From: Desulfuromonas thiophila
GTDB taxonomy: Bacteria; Desulfobacterota; Desulfuromonadia; Desulfuromonadales; Desulfuromonadaceae
Direction of reading: 5' to 3'
NCBI RefSeq assembly: GCF_900101955.1
Contig: NZ_FNAQ01000017.1
Coordinates: 1 to 52,422, forward strand
Length of the DNA: 52,422 nucleotides
Of this stretch, positions 39,577 through 48,932 are shown in pieces; position 1 is the stretch's first letter; every line of letters starts with the position of its first letter. Position numbers and translations under genes: made by a program. The notes under the pieces are model-generated. The model was not told where the DNA came from. It did no database searches and saw nothing but the letters and a program-made list of their open reading frames with translations.

Positions 39577-40593
39577 ATGAACCCAACCTTCCCGCGTCCT
39601 GCCGCCCTCAACCGGCCGAGCCGCTGGCGGCAACTGATACAATGGCTGTTCCTGTTGTGGATTCTGTGGCTGGGCTGGCGCTTCGGCCAATTCGTTGGCC
39701 ATTTTACCAGCCAGGGGGCAACCGCCTTTGTACCACGCCCGGCCGGTGTCGATGGCTTTTTGCCCATTGGCGGTCTGGCCAGCCTGAAATTGTGGCTGCT
39801 GCGCGGCGAAATCGACCCCAGCCACCCGGCAGCGCTGGTGCTGCTGCTGACCTTTCTGGCCATGAGTCTGCTGGCGAAAAAATCCTTCTGTTCCTGGCTC
39901 TGTCCGGTCGGCACCCTGTCGGAAGGCGCCTGGAAGCTGGGCCGCAAGCTGCTGGGCCGCAACTGGCGCATGTGGCGCTGGCTCGATATTCCGCTGCGCG
40001 GGCTGAAGTACGCCTTGCTGGGCTTTTTCGTCAAGATTCTGCTGCTCGACATGCCCAGCTTCGCCATCGCGTCCTTTCTGCAATCGCCCTACTGGGCCAT
40101 CAGCGACGTAAAAATGTTGCGCTTTTTCACCGCGCCGTCCAGCCTGACCCTGACGGTCGTCGGGGTCGCGACACTGCTGTCGCTGGTGTACCAAAACTTC
40201 TGGTGCCGCTATCTGTGCCCCTATGGCGCACTGCTCGGACTGTTCAGTCTGCTCAGCCCGTTCAAGATCCGCCGCGAGCGCCACAGCTGCACCAGCTGCC
40301 AGCGCTGCAGCGCCGCCTGCCCGGCGCTGCTGCCGGTACACCGGCTTGATACGGTGATGAGCGTGGAATGCACCGGCTGCCTCACCTGTGTCGACAGCTG
40401 CCCGCACGGCAGCCTGCGCATGGGAACCCTGATCGAACGCAAGCCCCTGCCACGCTGGGTTTTTCCGCTGCTGGTGCTGGTCCTCTACAGCGGCGGCGTC
40501 AGCCTCGGCATGGTCAGCGGCCACTGGCACAGCAGTCTGGAATACAGCGATTACCTGCGGCTGATCCCCCTGGCCGACCGCATCGGCCACTGA
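39577..40593 (+). CDS. membrane polyferredoxin, NapH/CcoG-like
   Basis: This 338-residue inner-membrane protein has about five membrane helices (first at about 17-40, last near 290-315). It has two membrane-facing Cys motifs, CSWLCPVG and CRYLCPYGA, and two [4Fe-4S] ferredoxin motifs, CTSCQRCSAACP and CTGCLTCVDSCP (about 231-275). NapH, NosR, CcoG and MauN relatives move electrons from the quinone pool or handle copper and assembly factors. No nap, nos or cbb3 genes are adjacent, so its partner is probably the CGGC protein or an unlinked enzyme. The start at 39577 follows AAGGAGAG. Confidence 0.87.
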   Translation: MNPTFPRPAALNRPSRWRQLIQWLFLLWILWLGWRFGQFVGHFTSQGATAFVPRPAGVDGFLPIGGLASLKLWLLRGEIDPSHPAALVLLLTFLAMSLLAKKSFCSWLCPVGTLSEGAWKLGRKLLGRNWRMWRWLDIPLRGLKYALLGFFVKILLLDMPSFAIASFLQSPYWAISDVKMLRFFTAPSSLTLTVVGVATLLSLVYQNFWCRYLCPYGALLGLFSLLSPFKIRRERHSCTSCQRCSAACPALLPVHRLDTVMSVECTGCLTCVDSCPHGSLRMGTLIERKPLPRWVFPLLVLVLYSGGVSLGMVSGHWHSSLEYSDYLRLIPLADRIGH

Positions 40594-40622
40594 CCGGTCA
40601 GCCCCTGCCCAAGGAGAGCGCC

Positions 40623-41096
40623 ATGACGACCGCCACCTCGCCACCCGACAACGCGCAACGCAACCTCGCCGACCTGCTGCGCCAGGCCATCGACCAGGCA
40701 CCCGATGCCATTCTGCTGGCGGATGCCGGCGGCGCCATCCGTTACTGGAATCGCGGCGCCGAGCGGCTGTTCGGCTTCAGCGCCGCCAAAGCCCTGGGGG
40801 CCTCCCTTGATCTGATCATTCCCGAGCGCCTGCGTGAACGCCATTGGCAGGGCTACCACCGGGTGATGGCCGGCGCGCCCAGCCGTTACGGCGACGATCT
40901 GCTGGCGGTGCCGGCCCTGCACCAAAACGGCCAGCAGCTATCGAGCGAGTTCAGCATTGTTCTGCTGCACGATGGCGCCGGCGCCCCCTGTGCCATTGCC
41001 GCCATCCTGCGCGATGTCAGCGCCCGTCACGCCCGCGAAAAGGACCTGCGCCGCAAACTGACCGAAGTGGAGCAACAGCTCGGCGCCACCCGCTGA
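40623..41096 (+). CDS. stand-alone PAS-domain protein
   Basis: This 157-residue soluble protein consists of one PAS domain (about 18-135; DAILLADAGGAIRYWNRGAE, LFGFSAAKALG, a PAC-type end AAILRDVSARHAREKDL) and a short coiled coil. There is no output domain. Such proteins signal by partner binding and can hold haem or flavin, but no cofactor-specific residue is evident. It is third and last in the CGGC-polyferredoxin operon, with AAGGAGAG upstream, followed by a strong terminator. It may report the redox state of the pair, which is an inference. Confidence 0.85.
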   Translation: MTTATSPPDNAQRNLADLLRQAIDQAPDAILLADAGGAIRYWNRGAERLFGFSAAKALGASLDLIIPERLRERHWQGYHRVMAGAPSRYGDDLLAVPALHQNGQQLSSEFSIVLLHDGAGAPCAIAAILRDVSARHAREKDLRRKLTEVEQQLGATR

Positions 41097-41138
41097 CGGA
41101 CAGCCCGCCAGCCAATTCGCCCCTGCCAGAAACACCAA

Positions 41139-41180
41139 AAAAGCCCGTTGCGCACGAACAGTCCCGCGCAACGGGCTTTT
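41139..41180. terminator. bidirectional terminator between the PAS gene and uvrD
   Basis: AAAAGCCCGTTGCGC/GCGCAACGGGCTTTT is a perfect 15-bp inverted repeat with a 12-base loop. Terminal A and T runs serve both strands. It lies between convergent genes. Confidence 0.92.
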
Positions 41181-41203
41181 TGCTTCACAGATACAGGCGG
41201 CGC

Positions 41204-43486
41204 TCAGGCCGGTTCAAGACCGGCAAACTTGAGCAGCAGACGTTTGGGGCCATGCAGGTTGAAATAGACGATCACCTTCTGCTTGTCGCCGGCCCCCTCC
41301 AGCCGGCGCACGGTGCCGACGCCGAAGCGGGCGTGGCGCACCCGGCTGCCAATACGCAGGGTCGGGGCGGCGCCGGCCTCCACCTCGATAACCGGCTCCG
41401 CCGCCGCCAGGCGCGGGCCGGGCGAGGGCGGGGCAGGCGGCCGCTCAACCACGGGCAACGCCGCAATCGCCTCGTCCTGGTCCGTGCGGGGCAGCTGTTC
41501 AAACAACGATGCCAGATTGTGCGCTGCCGGCTGGCGCAGCGGCGCGCTGCCACAACCGGCCAGCAAATGCGGCGGCACCTCGGTCAGGAAGCGGCTGGGC
41601 GGATTGAACTGGTAGCTGCCATAGACCCGCCGGCGACCGGCGGCGGTCAGAAACAAGCGCTCGCGCGCCCGCGTCATGCCGACATAACACAGCCGCCGCT
41701 CCTCCTCGATCTGCTCCTCCTGGCCCCCGGCGCGCTCGGCCGGAAACAGCCCTTCCTCCATGCCGGTCATGAACACCACGGAAAACTCCAGGCCCTTGGC
41801 GGCGTGCAGGGTCATCAGCGTCACCCGGTCGAGACTGGGATCGTAGGCATCCAAATCGGTGACCAGCGCCATCTGCTCCAGGTAGTCCTGCAGCCGCTCC
41901 AGCGGACTGGCGCTGTCCTGCGCCTGTTGCAGGCGGCTGTCGTGTTCCTCCATGCCGGCCAGCAGCTGATCGAGGTTCTCCAGCCGGTCCTGGGCTTCGC
42001 TGCTATCGTCCTCACGCAGCATGGGGCCATAACCGCTGGCATCGATCAGTTCAGCGGTCAGCTGCGGAAACGGCGTCTGCGCCGCACGGGCGCGAAAGTC
42101 CTCGATCAGCGCGACAAACTCGGCCAGCCGGCGGGCCGCCGCGCCGCCGAGCAACCCATCGGCGACAGCCTGGCAACAGGCCGGATAGAAACCGCCGGCG
42201 GCCTCGGACAAGGGCGCAATCCGCTCGACGGTGGCGGCGCCGATGCCGCGCGCCGGCACATTGATAATGCGGCGCGCCGCGACACTGTCGGCCGGATTGA
42301 CCAGCAGGCGCAGATAGGCCAGCACATCCTTGATTTCCAGGCGGGCGAAGAAGCGCATGCCACCGAACATGACATAGGGCAAGCGCTCGCGTACCAGCGC
42401 CTCTTCCAGCACGCGCGACTGGGCGTTGGTGCGGTAGAGCACCGCCATGTCGCGCAGGTGGCGGCCGGCGGCATGCAGCTGGCGCAGCTGACGGACAACA
42501 AAGTCAGCCTCGGCCAGATCGTCGTTGAGCACCTCGGCATGGATCGGCTCGCCGCCCTGCTGCTGCGTCCACAGGGTCTTGCCGGCCCGGGCGCGGTTGT
42601 TGGCCACCAGCTGGCTGGCCGCTTCGAGAATCACCGCTGTCGAGCGGTAGTTCTGCTCCAGCCGGATGGTATGACAGCCGGGAAAATCGCGTTCAAAATT
42701 GAGGATGTTGCCGATTTCGGCGCCACGCCAGCGGTAGATCGACTGATCATCATCCCCCACCACGCACAGGTTGCCGTGCCCGGTCGCCAGCATGCGCACC
42801 AGCCGGTACTGCACGGCGTTGGTGTCCTGGAATTCGTCCACCAGCACGTGGAGAAAACGCTCGGCGTAGCGCTGGCGAATGGCCGGCTGCTGCTCGAACA
42901 GCTGGCAGCACTGCAGCAGCAGATCGCCGAAATCGAGGGCGTTGGCCTGGCGCAGCTGCTCCTGATAGGCCTGATAAACCTGGCGCAGCTGGGCGCTGCG
43001 CGGATCATCGGCCGGCAGATCCTCTGGCAAAAGGCCACGATTCTTGGCGGCATCGATGGCGGCGGCCGCCGTGCGCGGCTTGAGACTTTTCTCGCTGATG
43101 CCCAATTCCTTCAGCACCACCTTGAGCAGCCGTTCCTGATCCTGATCATCGTAGATGCTGAAGCTGGCGCTGTAACCGGGCAGGGCGGCGATCTCGCGCC
43201 GCAGAATGCGCACGCAGGCACTGTGAAAGGTGGCCACCCAGGGCGGTTCACCACCATCCAGCAGCCGTTCGATGCGGCCGCGCATCTCGGCGGCGGCCTT
43301 GTTGGTGAAGGTCACCGCCAGAATGCGCCAGGGCGGCACCCCCTGCTGCTGGATCAGATGGATCACCCGCCGGGTCAGGGTACTGGTTTTGCCGCTGCCG
43401 GCACCGGCCAGAATCAGCAACGGGCCATCGCCGTATTCCACCGCCTCGCGCTGACGGTCATTGAGACTGGCTGCGGTTTCAGCCAC
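41204..43486 (-). CDS. uvrD: UvrD/PcrA-type 3'-5' DNA helicase
   Basis: This 760-residue SF1A helicase has a Q-motif (LNDRQREAV), Walker A AGAGSGKT (about 27-34), motif II FVDEFQDTN type (LVDEFQDTN), motif IV FRS-type (LEQNYRST), motif V/VI (LMTLHAAKGLEF and YVGMTRARERL), and the PcrA/UvrD C-terminal RNAP-interacting Tudor-like tail (IGSRVRHARFGVGTV). It acts in nucleotide excision and mismatch repair and removes stalled polymerase. The start is GTG at 43486, with AGGAGG 6 bases upstream, overlapping the CLC gene by 8 bases. It is the last gene of the sseB-clc-uvrD run. Confidence 0.95.
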   Translation of the reverse strand: MAETAASLNDRQREAVEYGDGPLLILAGAGSGKTSTLTRRVIHLIQQQGVPPWRILAVTFTNKAAAEMRGRIERLLDGGEPPWVATFHSACVRILRREIAALPGYSASFSIYDDQDQERLLKVVLKELGISEKSLKPRTAAAAIDAAKNRGLLPEDLPADDPRSAQLRQVYQAYQEQLRQANALDFGDLLLQCCQLFEQQPAIRQRYAERFLHVLVDEFQDTNAVQYRLVRMLATGHGNLCVVGDDDQSIYRWRGAEIGNILNFERDFPGCHTIRLEQNYRSTAVILEAASQLVANNRARAGKTLWTQQQGGEPIHAEVLNDDLAEADFVVRQLRQLHAAGRHLRDMAVLYRTNAQSRVLEEALVRERLPYVMFGGMRFFARLEIKDVLAYLRLLVNPADSVAARRIINVPARGIGAATVERIAPLSEAAGGFYPACCQAVADGLLGGAAARRLAEFVALIEDFRARAAQTPFPQLTAELIDASGYGPMLREDDSSEAQDRLENLDQLLAGMEEHDSRLQQAQDSASPLERLQDYLEQMALVTDLDAYDPSLDRVTLMTLHAAKGLEFSVVFMTGMEEGLFPAERAGGQEEQIEEERRLCYVGMTRARERLFLTAAGRRRVYGSYQFNPPSRFLTEVPPHLLAGCGSAPLRQPAAHNLASLFEQLPRTDQDEAIAALPVVERPPAPPSPGPRLAAAEPVIEVEAGAAPTLRIGSRVRHARFGVGTVRRLEGAGDKQKVIVYFNLHGPKRLLLKFAGLEPA

Positions 43487-45278
43487 CGCTGTCCTCCTTG
43501 AGGGTGCGCGCCATCAGCGCGCGGTTATAGGCCGACACCATGTCGCGCCGCGAAATGATGCCGACCAGCTGCTGGCGGCAATCGCGCGCCACCACCGGCA
43601 GCTGCTCGATGTTGCGGTAACCGATGCGGCGCATGGCCTGGTCGAGGTTCTCATCCTCAAACACCGTGGTCACCTCGATGGTGGCCAGTTCCTTGACCAC
43701 CACCAGATCGAGCAGATCCTTCTCGAACACCACGCCGAGAAAATCCTGCACCGAAATGATACCGGTCAACTCGCCCATCTGATTGACCAGCGGGAAATTG
43801 GTGTGGCGGGTCTGGCTGATGAAATCGGTAAACTGGCGCAGGGTCATGCTTTCGGGCAGGGTCACCGGCTGACGGGCCATCACATCGCCCACCCGCAGCG
43901 ACTTCATGATATTGCGTTCCTTGCCAGCCTCCAGATTGATGCCGGCGCGCGCCAGTTCAACGGTATCGAGACTTTCCTTGCAGAAATGCCGGCTGATGGT
44001 GGTCCCCACCACGCAGGTCAGCATGATGGGCACGATGACCTGATAGGACGCCGTCATCTCGAACAGCAGGAAGATTGCCGTCATGGGCGCGTGGGTGGCG
44101 GCGGACAGGAAGGCCCCCATGCCAATCAGGGCGTAGGCGCCGGGCAACAGACCCAATTGTGGCAGCAACTGCTGCGCCAGGTGGCCGAAGCAGCCGCCGA
44201 TAACGGCACCGATGTACAGAACCGGCGCGAACAGACCGCCGGGCATGCCCGATCCCAGGGTAATGGAGGTGGCCAGCGCCTTGAACAGCACCAGCGCCAA
44301 CAGCAGCCGCCAGGTACCGTCCCCCTGCAGAAAACCGTTGATAAACTCATAGCCGTTGCCAAACACCTGCGGCAGACCGATCCCGATGAGGCCGACCAGC
44401 AGCATGCCCAGCAGCGGCTTGACCAGGCGCGGCAGCCGCAAACGGTCAAACAGACCCTTGACCCGGAAATGACTGTCGATAAAGGCCGCCGCCAGCACCC
44501 CGACCAGCAGACCCAGCAGCAGATAAAGCAGCAGTTCCCAGTGCGAACCGACCTGATAGGGCGGCACCGCGAAAGCGACCTCATTGCCCAGCAGGGCACG
44601 CGACACCACGGTACTCATGCCGCTGGCAATCACAATGGAGGTAAAACTGGCGATCTCGAAGGATGACAGCAGCACGATTTCCTGGGCAAAGAACACCCCG
44701 GCAATGGGCGCGTTGAAGGTGGCCGCCACCCCGCCGGACACGCCACAGGCCACCAGCACCTTCAGGCGGTTGCCACTGACCTTGAAGCCCTGACCGAACT
44801 GGCTGCCAACAGCACCACCAATCTGGGCGATGGGGCCTTCCTGGCCGGCACTGCCGCCGGTTCCCAGGGTAATGGCGCTGGCCAGGCCACGGGTGAGAAT
44901 GGTGCGACCGGGGATCTTGGCGCCGCGCAGATTGACCTGCTCAAGAAAGGCGGAAAAACCAAAGCGCAGATCGCGGGCAAAGAACAGTCCAAAGGGAATC
45001 AGCAGCAGCGCGCCGCTGAGAGGGAACAGCACCACCCAGAAACGTTGGGGACTGAACTGATTGAAATCGATCGCGAAAAAGCTGACGCCCTGTTCGATGA
45101 CCAGCCAGTGAAAAAACTCGATGGTCCGGCGAAAAGCGAAATTGCACAACCCCGACAGCAGGCCGATGGCCACCGCCAGGATGGCCATGAAGGTATTCTC
45201 GCTCAGGCGCAAGCGGCTGGTCAGAACCAGCGGCCCACGGCGCAATAGCGCCAGCAGGCGGGTAAATAAATTCAGCAT
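43479..45278 (-). CDS. CLC-family chloride channel/antiporter with CBS pair
   Basis: This 599-residue membrane protein has about ten or more helices with the CLC selectivity signatures GTGGSAGQEGP (contains the gating Glu), GVSGGVAATFNAPIAG and GSGMPGGLFAP. A C-terminal pair of CBS domains (about 465-585) may bind adenosine nucleotides. At the position of the internal proton Glu of the E. coli antiporter (second E of FIIEE) there is Ile here (FFAQEIV), as in many bacterial homologues. Whether it is a channel or an antiporter is therefore open. The start at 45278 gives a short basic N-terminus. It is preceded by sseB (49 bases) and overlaps uvrD. Confidence 0.92.
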   Translation of the reverse strand: MLNLFTRLLALLRRGPLVLTSRLRLSENTFMAILAVAIGLLSGLCNFAFRRTIEFFHWLVIEQGVSFFAIDFNQFSPQRFWVVLFPLSGALLLIPFGLFFARDLRFGFSAFLEQVNLRGAKIPGRTILTRGLASAITLGTGGSAGQEGPIAQIGGAVGSQFGQGFKVSGNRLKVLVACGVSGGVAATFNAPIAGVFFAQEIVLLSSFEIASFTSIVIASGMSTVVSRALLGNEVAFAVPPYQVGSHWELLLYLLLGLLVGVLAAAFIDSHFRVKGLFDRLRLPRLVKPLLGMLLVGLIGIGLPQVFGNGYEFINGFLQGDGTWRLLLALVLFKALATSITLGSGMPGGLFAPVLYIGAVIGGCFGHLAQQLLPQLGLLPGAYALIGMGAFLSAATHAPMTAIFLLFEMTASYQVIVPIMLTCVVGTTISRHFCKESLDTVELARAGINLEAGKERNIMKSLRVGDVMARQPVTLPESMTLRQFTDFISQTRHTNFPLVNQMGELTGIISVQDFLGVVFEKDLLDLVVVKELATIEVTTVFEDENLDQAMRRIGYRNIEQLPVVARDCRQQLVGIISRRDMVSAYNRALMARTLKEDSGG

Positions 45279-45327
45279 GGGAGTGCGTCCCGCGGGTGAT
45301 CCGTCCCGGCTGGCGCTGGCGCCAGCA

Positions 45328-45768
45328 TCAGTCCTCGTCGGCGGCATCCGCCTGCTGACACTGCTGAACCACCTCGGCCAGCCAGGCAATTTCATCGGGT
45401 ACGAAGGTCTTGGAAAAATCCGTCCCGACATTCAGCGCCCAGTGCAGCGGCGCCTGCGACTGTTCGGCCAGCAGATAGCCCGGTGCCTTCATGAAGGGAA
45501 CCGGCTGCTGCGCCCAATCCTGCAGACGCTGCTCGGAATCAAACAGCAGCAGGTAGTCATCACCGTCCGATTCAAGTACCAGCGGAAACCCCTGAGACTG
45601 CTCCTCGCCTTCCGCTGCCGGAGGCTCGGTCTCGGGATGCAGCGGCAGGAAAAACACCGTATTGAGCACCAGATCGTAGAAGCGGCTTTGCACGTCGGGA
45701 TTTTCCGGATTGTCGCGGTACTCTTCAAGGGCCTGATCAAGGCTCAGGCCGGTCGGGCTGTCGTTCAT
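45328..45768 (-). CDS. SseB-family protein
   Basis: This 146-residue acidic cytoplasmic protein has an SseB N-terminal-type domain (about 20-140): LNTVFFLPLHPE, DDYLLLFDSEQRLQDWA, and a conserved LHWALNVGTDFSKTFVPDEI end. The family function is poorly known. The start at 45768 follows AGGAG. A promoter lies about 85 bases upstream. It is the first gene of the sseB-clc-uvrD run. Confidence 0.8.
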   Translation of the reverse strand: MNDSPTGLSLDQALEEYRDNPENPDVQSRFYDLVLNTVFFLPLHPETEPPAAEGEEQSQGFPLVLESDGDDYLLLFDSEQRLQDWAQQPVPFMKAPGYLLAEQSQAPLHWALNVGTDFSKTFVPDEIAWLAEVVQQCQQADAADED

Positions 45769-45853
45769 GGCATGCTCCTGGTACACAAAAGGGGGGGTCG
45801 GCAGGTTCGACGCCAGGAACAACCCATGACATCGCGAAAAAAACAGGGCTCGG

Positions 45854-45882
45854 ATGTTACCCAATCCGCCGGCAGCTGGCAA
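45854..45882 (-). promoter_or_regulatory. sigma-70 promoter of the sseB-clc-uvrD run
   Basis: On the minus strand, TTGCCA (45877-45882) and TAACAT (45854-45859) are 17 bases apart. The matches are 5/6 and 4/6. The rest of 45769-45989 shows only short hairpins without U-runs. Confidence 0.55.
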
Positions 45883-45989
45883 CCGCAAGAACGGGAAAAA
45901 CGGTTTTCGCCGGCAAAAAGATCACGGGGCGGTCGGCCAGCGTGTCATGCCCGCTGGCGGGAGAGGGATCAAAGACGCAAAACAGCCGG

Positions 45990-48932
45990 TTAATGAATCA
46001 GCGGCTGGCCAGCCCGCACCAGGGCGAGAAACTCGGCTTCCGGCAGCGGTTTGGCAAACAGATAGCCCTGACCATAGGCAAAGCCGATCTGGCGCAGCCG
46101 TTCGTGCTGCACCGCCTCCTCGATACCCTCGGCCACCAGCTCGAATTCCATGGCACTGGCAAAGGCCACCAGCGACTGGGCCAGGGCCGCGTCGCTGCGG
46201 CTGCGATGGATATCGGTGACAAAGGCGCGGTCGAGCTTGACCCGGTCGACCGGAAAACGTTTGAGGTAGGCCAGTGAGGTATAACCGGTGCCGAAATCGT
46301 CCAGCGCCAGGGCCACGCCCAGGGCGTGCAGTTCCTCCAACAGCGGAATGGCCTGGGCGACATCGTTCATCATCAGGCTTTCGGTCAGTTCCAGTTCCAG
46401 ACAGGCCGGTGGAACCTCGCTCTGCTGCAGGATCTGGCGCACCGTTTCGACAAAGCCCGCGGTCTGGAACTGGCGCACCGACACGTTGACGGCAATGCGC
46501 AGCCAGTCGCCAGTGGCGGCCTGATGGCGGCGGATGAGATCACAGCTGGTGGCCAGAACCCATTGCCCAATCGGCAGAATCAGGCCACTGCTTTCCGCCA
46601 CCGGGATCATGCGATCGGGCGTGACCCAGCCCAGCTCGGCCGACTGCCAGCGCAGCAGGGCTTCGGCGCCGACCAGCCGGCCATCGGCCAGGCTAACCTG
46701 CGGCTGGTAGTACAGCTGCAGTTCGCCGGCCTCGATGGCCCGCCGCAGATGCCGTTCGATGCTGAAGTGCTCGCTGGCACGGCGGGCGAAATCGCTGGAG
46801 AAGAAACAGAAACGATCGCGGCCCTGCAGCTTGGCCTGATGCATGGCACGGTCGGCATTCTCCAGCAGCGCGCTGTCATCGGCGCCATCATCGGGATAGC
46901 AGGCGATGCCGATACTGGCACTGAGAAACAGTTCCATGCCGTCCAGTTGGAGCGGCGCCCGCACCGCCTCCAGCACCTTGATGGCAATCTGGGTGGCCTC
47001 GTCGTTGCGCAGGCCGCACACCAGCAGGGCAAACTCATCGCCCGACAGCCGCGAAAAGGTGTCCTCGGCCCGCACACAGTCCCTGAGCCGCTGGCCGATT
47101 TCCACCAATACCTGATCGCCGACGGCATGGCCGAGACTGTCATTGATCTTCTTGAAATGATCCAACCCCACCGCCAGCACGGCCACGCCGACCTGCTTGC
47201 GGCTGGCGCGCTTGAGGGCCTGCTGCAAGCGGTCGCGCAACAACACCCGGTTGGCCATACCGGTCAGGGGATCGGTCTGGGCCAGCTTGAGCATCTTTTC
47301 TTCCCAGGCCTTGGCCTCACGCAGATCGGCGAACAGCGCCACATAATGACGCAGCGTGCCCTGCTCATCGCAGAGCGCGCGAATCTGCAGCCAGGCGGGG
47401 AAATTCTCGCCCGATTTGGCCCGGTTCCAGATCTCGCCCTGCCAGCTGCCCTGCTGGCGCAGCTGCTGCCACAGCTGCTGATAGAATTCCGGCCCGTGGC
47501 TGCCCGACTGCAGCAGGCGCGGGTTCTGGCCCAGCACCTCGGCCTCGCTGTAACCGCTGATGCGGCTGAAGGCCTGGTTGACGGCCTGGATGCTGCCGCT
47601 GCTGTCGGTGACCAGCACCCCTTCACTGCTGTTTTCCATCACCAGCGACAGCAGCTGCAGGCGCGCCTCACGCTCGCGCCGCTCGCGAATATCGCGCACA
47701 CTGGTCAGAACCGCCTGACTGCCCTGAAAATGCACCAGGGCGCTGCGCACCTCGACGGGCACCCAGGAACCGTCGCGATGGCGATGGGCACACTCGAAGC
47801 GGGTCACGCCATTGTGCAACAGATCGCTGAAATGATTGCAGTTGCTGCGCTGGCACAGCAGGGTGCAATGAGTGCCCAGCAGCTCCTCCAGCGAATACCC
47901 CACCATCCGCAGATAGGTCTGGTTGGCCATCAGCAGCAGACCGTTGAAATCGCGCAGCACCAGGCCATCGGCACTGTGATCGAACAATTCCTGATAGCTC
48001 TCCAGGTTACGGCGCAGTTCCAGCCGCAACGCCTCCAGCTCGGCCTCGGCCTGCCGGCGTTCGGTCACATCCTGCAGCAGCAGCTGGATATGGTCGTCGT
48101 CGCCGAACTTCAACCGACTGGCGCGAATCTCCACCTGGCGCCGCCGCGTGGTCAGGCAAACCTCCTGCGCCGCCTGGCCCTGCCGCACCACCGCCGCCAG
48201 CAGCGCCTCCACCTGGGGCCAGACCGTCGTGCTGTGCAGTTCGCGAATGGCCAGCCCCGTCTGATCACCCGCCAGGCCCAGCAAGCGGGCCGCCGCCGGA
48301 TTCATGCGCTCGACCTCGCCCTGGGGCGACAGCACCACGATGGCCTCGCGCGACTGTTCAAACAGGGCGGCATAAGCCTGCTGCTCGCGCGCCACCGCGC
48401 TGCTGAGCGGGTCAAGGCCATAACGGCGCACCACCCGCCAGACCAGAAAACCGAACACCAGTGTCAGCAGCAGCAGGCCACTGGTCACCTTGAGGCTGTG
48501 TCGACCCCACCAGCCGGGAACCTGGCCATCGCTGCGACGTAACTGCAGCCGCCCCAGCAGCTCACCGGCAACAGCAATCTCCAGCTGCGCCTGACGTAGT
48601 CCGGTGCTTGGCTGCGGCCGCTCGGCCTGGTACAGCATAAAACCGTTGGGCGCCTGCAACGCCACGCCGGCAATCAGCGCATCCTGTTCAAAGTAGCCCT
48701 CCAGCAGGGCGCGGACCTGCACATAGTCGCCCCGCAACAGCGGATCGCGCAGCTGGGCCCGCAGCAGATTCTGTTCACTGACAAAGCTCTGCTGCAGGGT
48801 CTTCTGCAGACCCAGCTGGCGCGCCCGCTGGATCAGCAGACTCTGCAGCAGCACAAACAGCAGCAACAGCAGCAGCACCACCGCCAGGGTACGACCATAA
48901 CCCGTCGAAAATTTAGTGCGCAGGCGTGACAC
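45990..48932 (-). CDS. membrane PAS-GGDEF-EAL protein (c-di-GMP turnover)
   Basis: This 980-residue protein has a membrane helix (about 13-35), a periplasmic region, a second helix (about 137-160), three PAS domains (about 175-545), GGDEF (about 550-715) and EAL (about 725-975). The cyclase motif reads SGDEF, with an RxxD site (RAED) before it. EAL keeps EALLRW, LELTES and DDFGTGYTS, so phosphodiesterase activity is likely and cyclase activity possible. The second PAS has a cluster of cysteines (HCTLLCQRSNCNHF). The start is GTG at 48932 with GGAGG 9 bases upstream, overlapping the PhnD-like gene by 20 bases. The pair looks like a split version of the fused PhnD-GGDEF sensor at 22280. Confidence 0.9.
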   Translation of the reverse strand: MSRLRTKFSTGYGRTLAVVLLLLLLFVLLQSLLIQRARQLGLQKTLQQSFVSEQNLLRAQLRDPLLRGDYVQVRALLEGYFEQDALIAGVALQAPNGFMLYQAERPQPSTGLRQAQLEIAVAGELLGRLQLRRSDGQVPGWWGRHSLKVTSGLLLLTLVFGFLVWRVVRRYGLDPLSSAVAREQQAYAALFEQSREAIVVLSPQGEVERMNPAAARLLGLAGDQTGLAIRELHSTTVWPQVEALLAAVVRQGQAAQEVCLTTRRRQVEIRASRLKFGDDDHIQLLLQDVTERRQAEAELEALRLELRRNLESYQELFDHSADGLVLRDFNGLLLMANQTYLRMVGYSLEELLGTHCTLLCQRSNCNHFSDLLHNGVTRFECAHRHRDGSWVPVEVRSALVHFQGSQAVLTSVRDIRERREREARLQLLSLVMENSSEGVLVTDSSGSIQAVNQAFSRISGYSEAEVLGQNPRLLQSGSHGPEFYQQLWQQLRQQGSWQGEIWNRAKSGENFPAWLQIRALCDEQGTLRHYVALFADLREAKAWEEKMLKLAQTDPLTGMANRVLLRDRLQQALKRASRKQVGVAVLAVGLDHFKKINDSLGHAVGDQVLVEIGQRLRDCVRAEDTFSRLSGDEFALLVCGLRNDEATQIAIKVLEAVRAPLQLDGMELFLSASIGIACYPDDGADDSALLENADRAMHQAKLQGRDRFCFFSSDFARRASEHFSIERHLRRAIEAGELQLYYQPQVSLADGRLVGAEALLRWQSAELGWVTPDRMIPVAESSGLILPIGQWVLATSCDLIRRHQAATGDWLRIAVNVSVRQFQTAGFVETVRQILQQSEVPPACLELELTESLMMNDVAQAIPLLEELHALGVALALDDFGTGYTSLAYLKRFPVDRVKLDRAFVTDIHRSRSDAALAQSLVAFASAMEFELVAEGIEEAVQHERLRQIGFAYGQGYLFAKPLPEAEFLALVRAGQPLIH

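Noticed and set aside
40844-43501. 885-codon plus-strand frame across uvrD, and similar long frames opposite ispDF, cysS, glnS, groEL and the GGDEF-EAL gene
   Set aside because: They lie antisense to unmistakable conserved genes, lack ribosome-binding sites and show no protein motifs. High GC makes such frames common.
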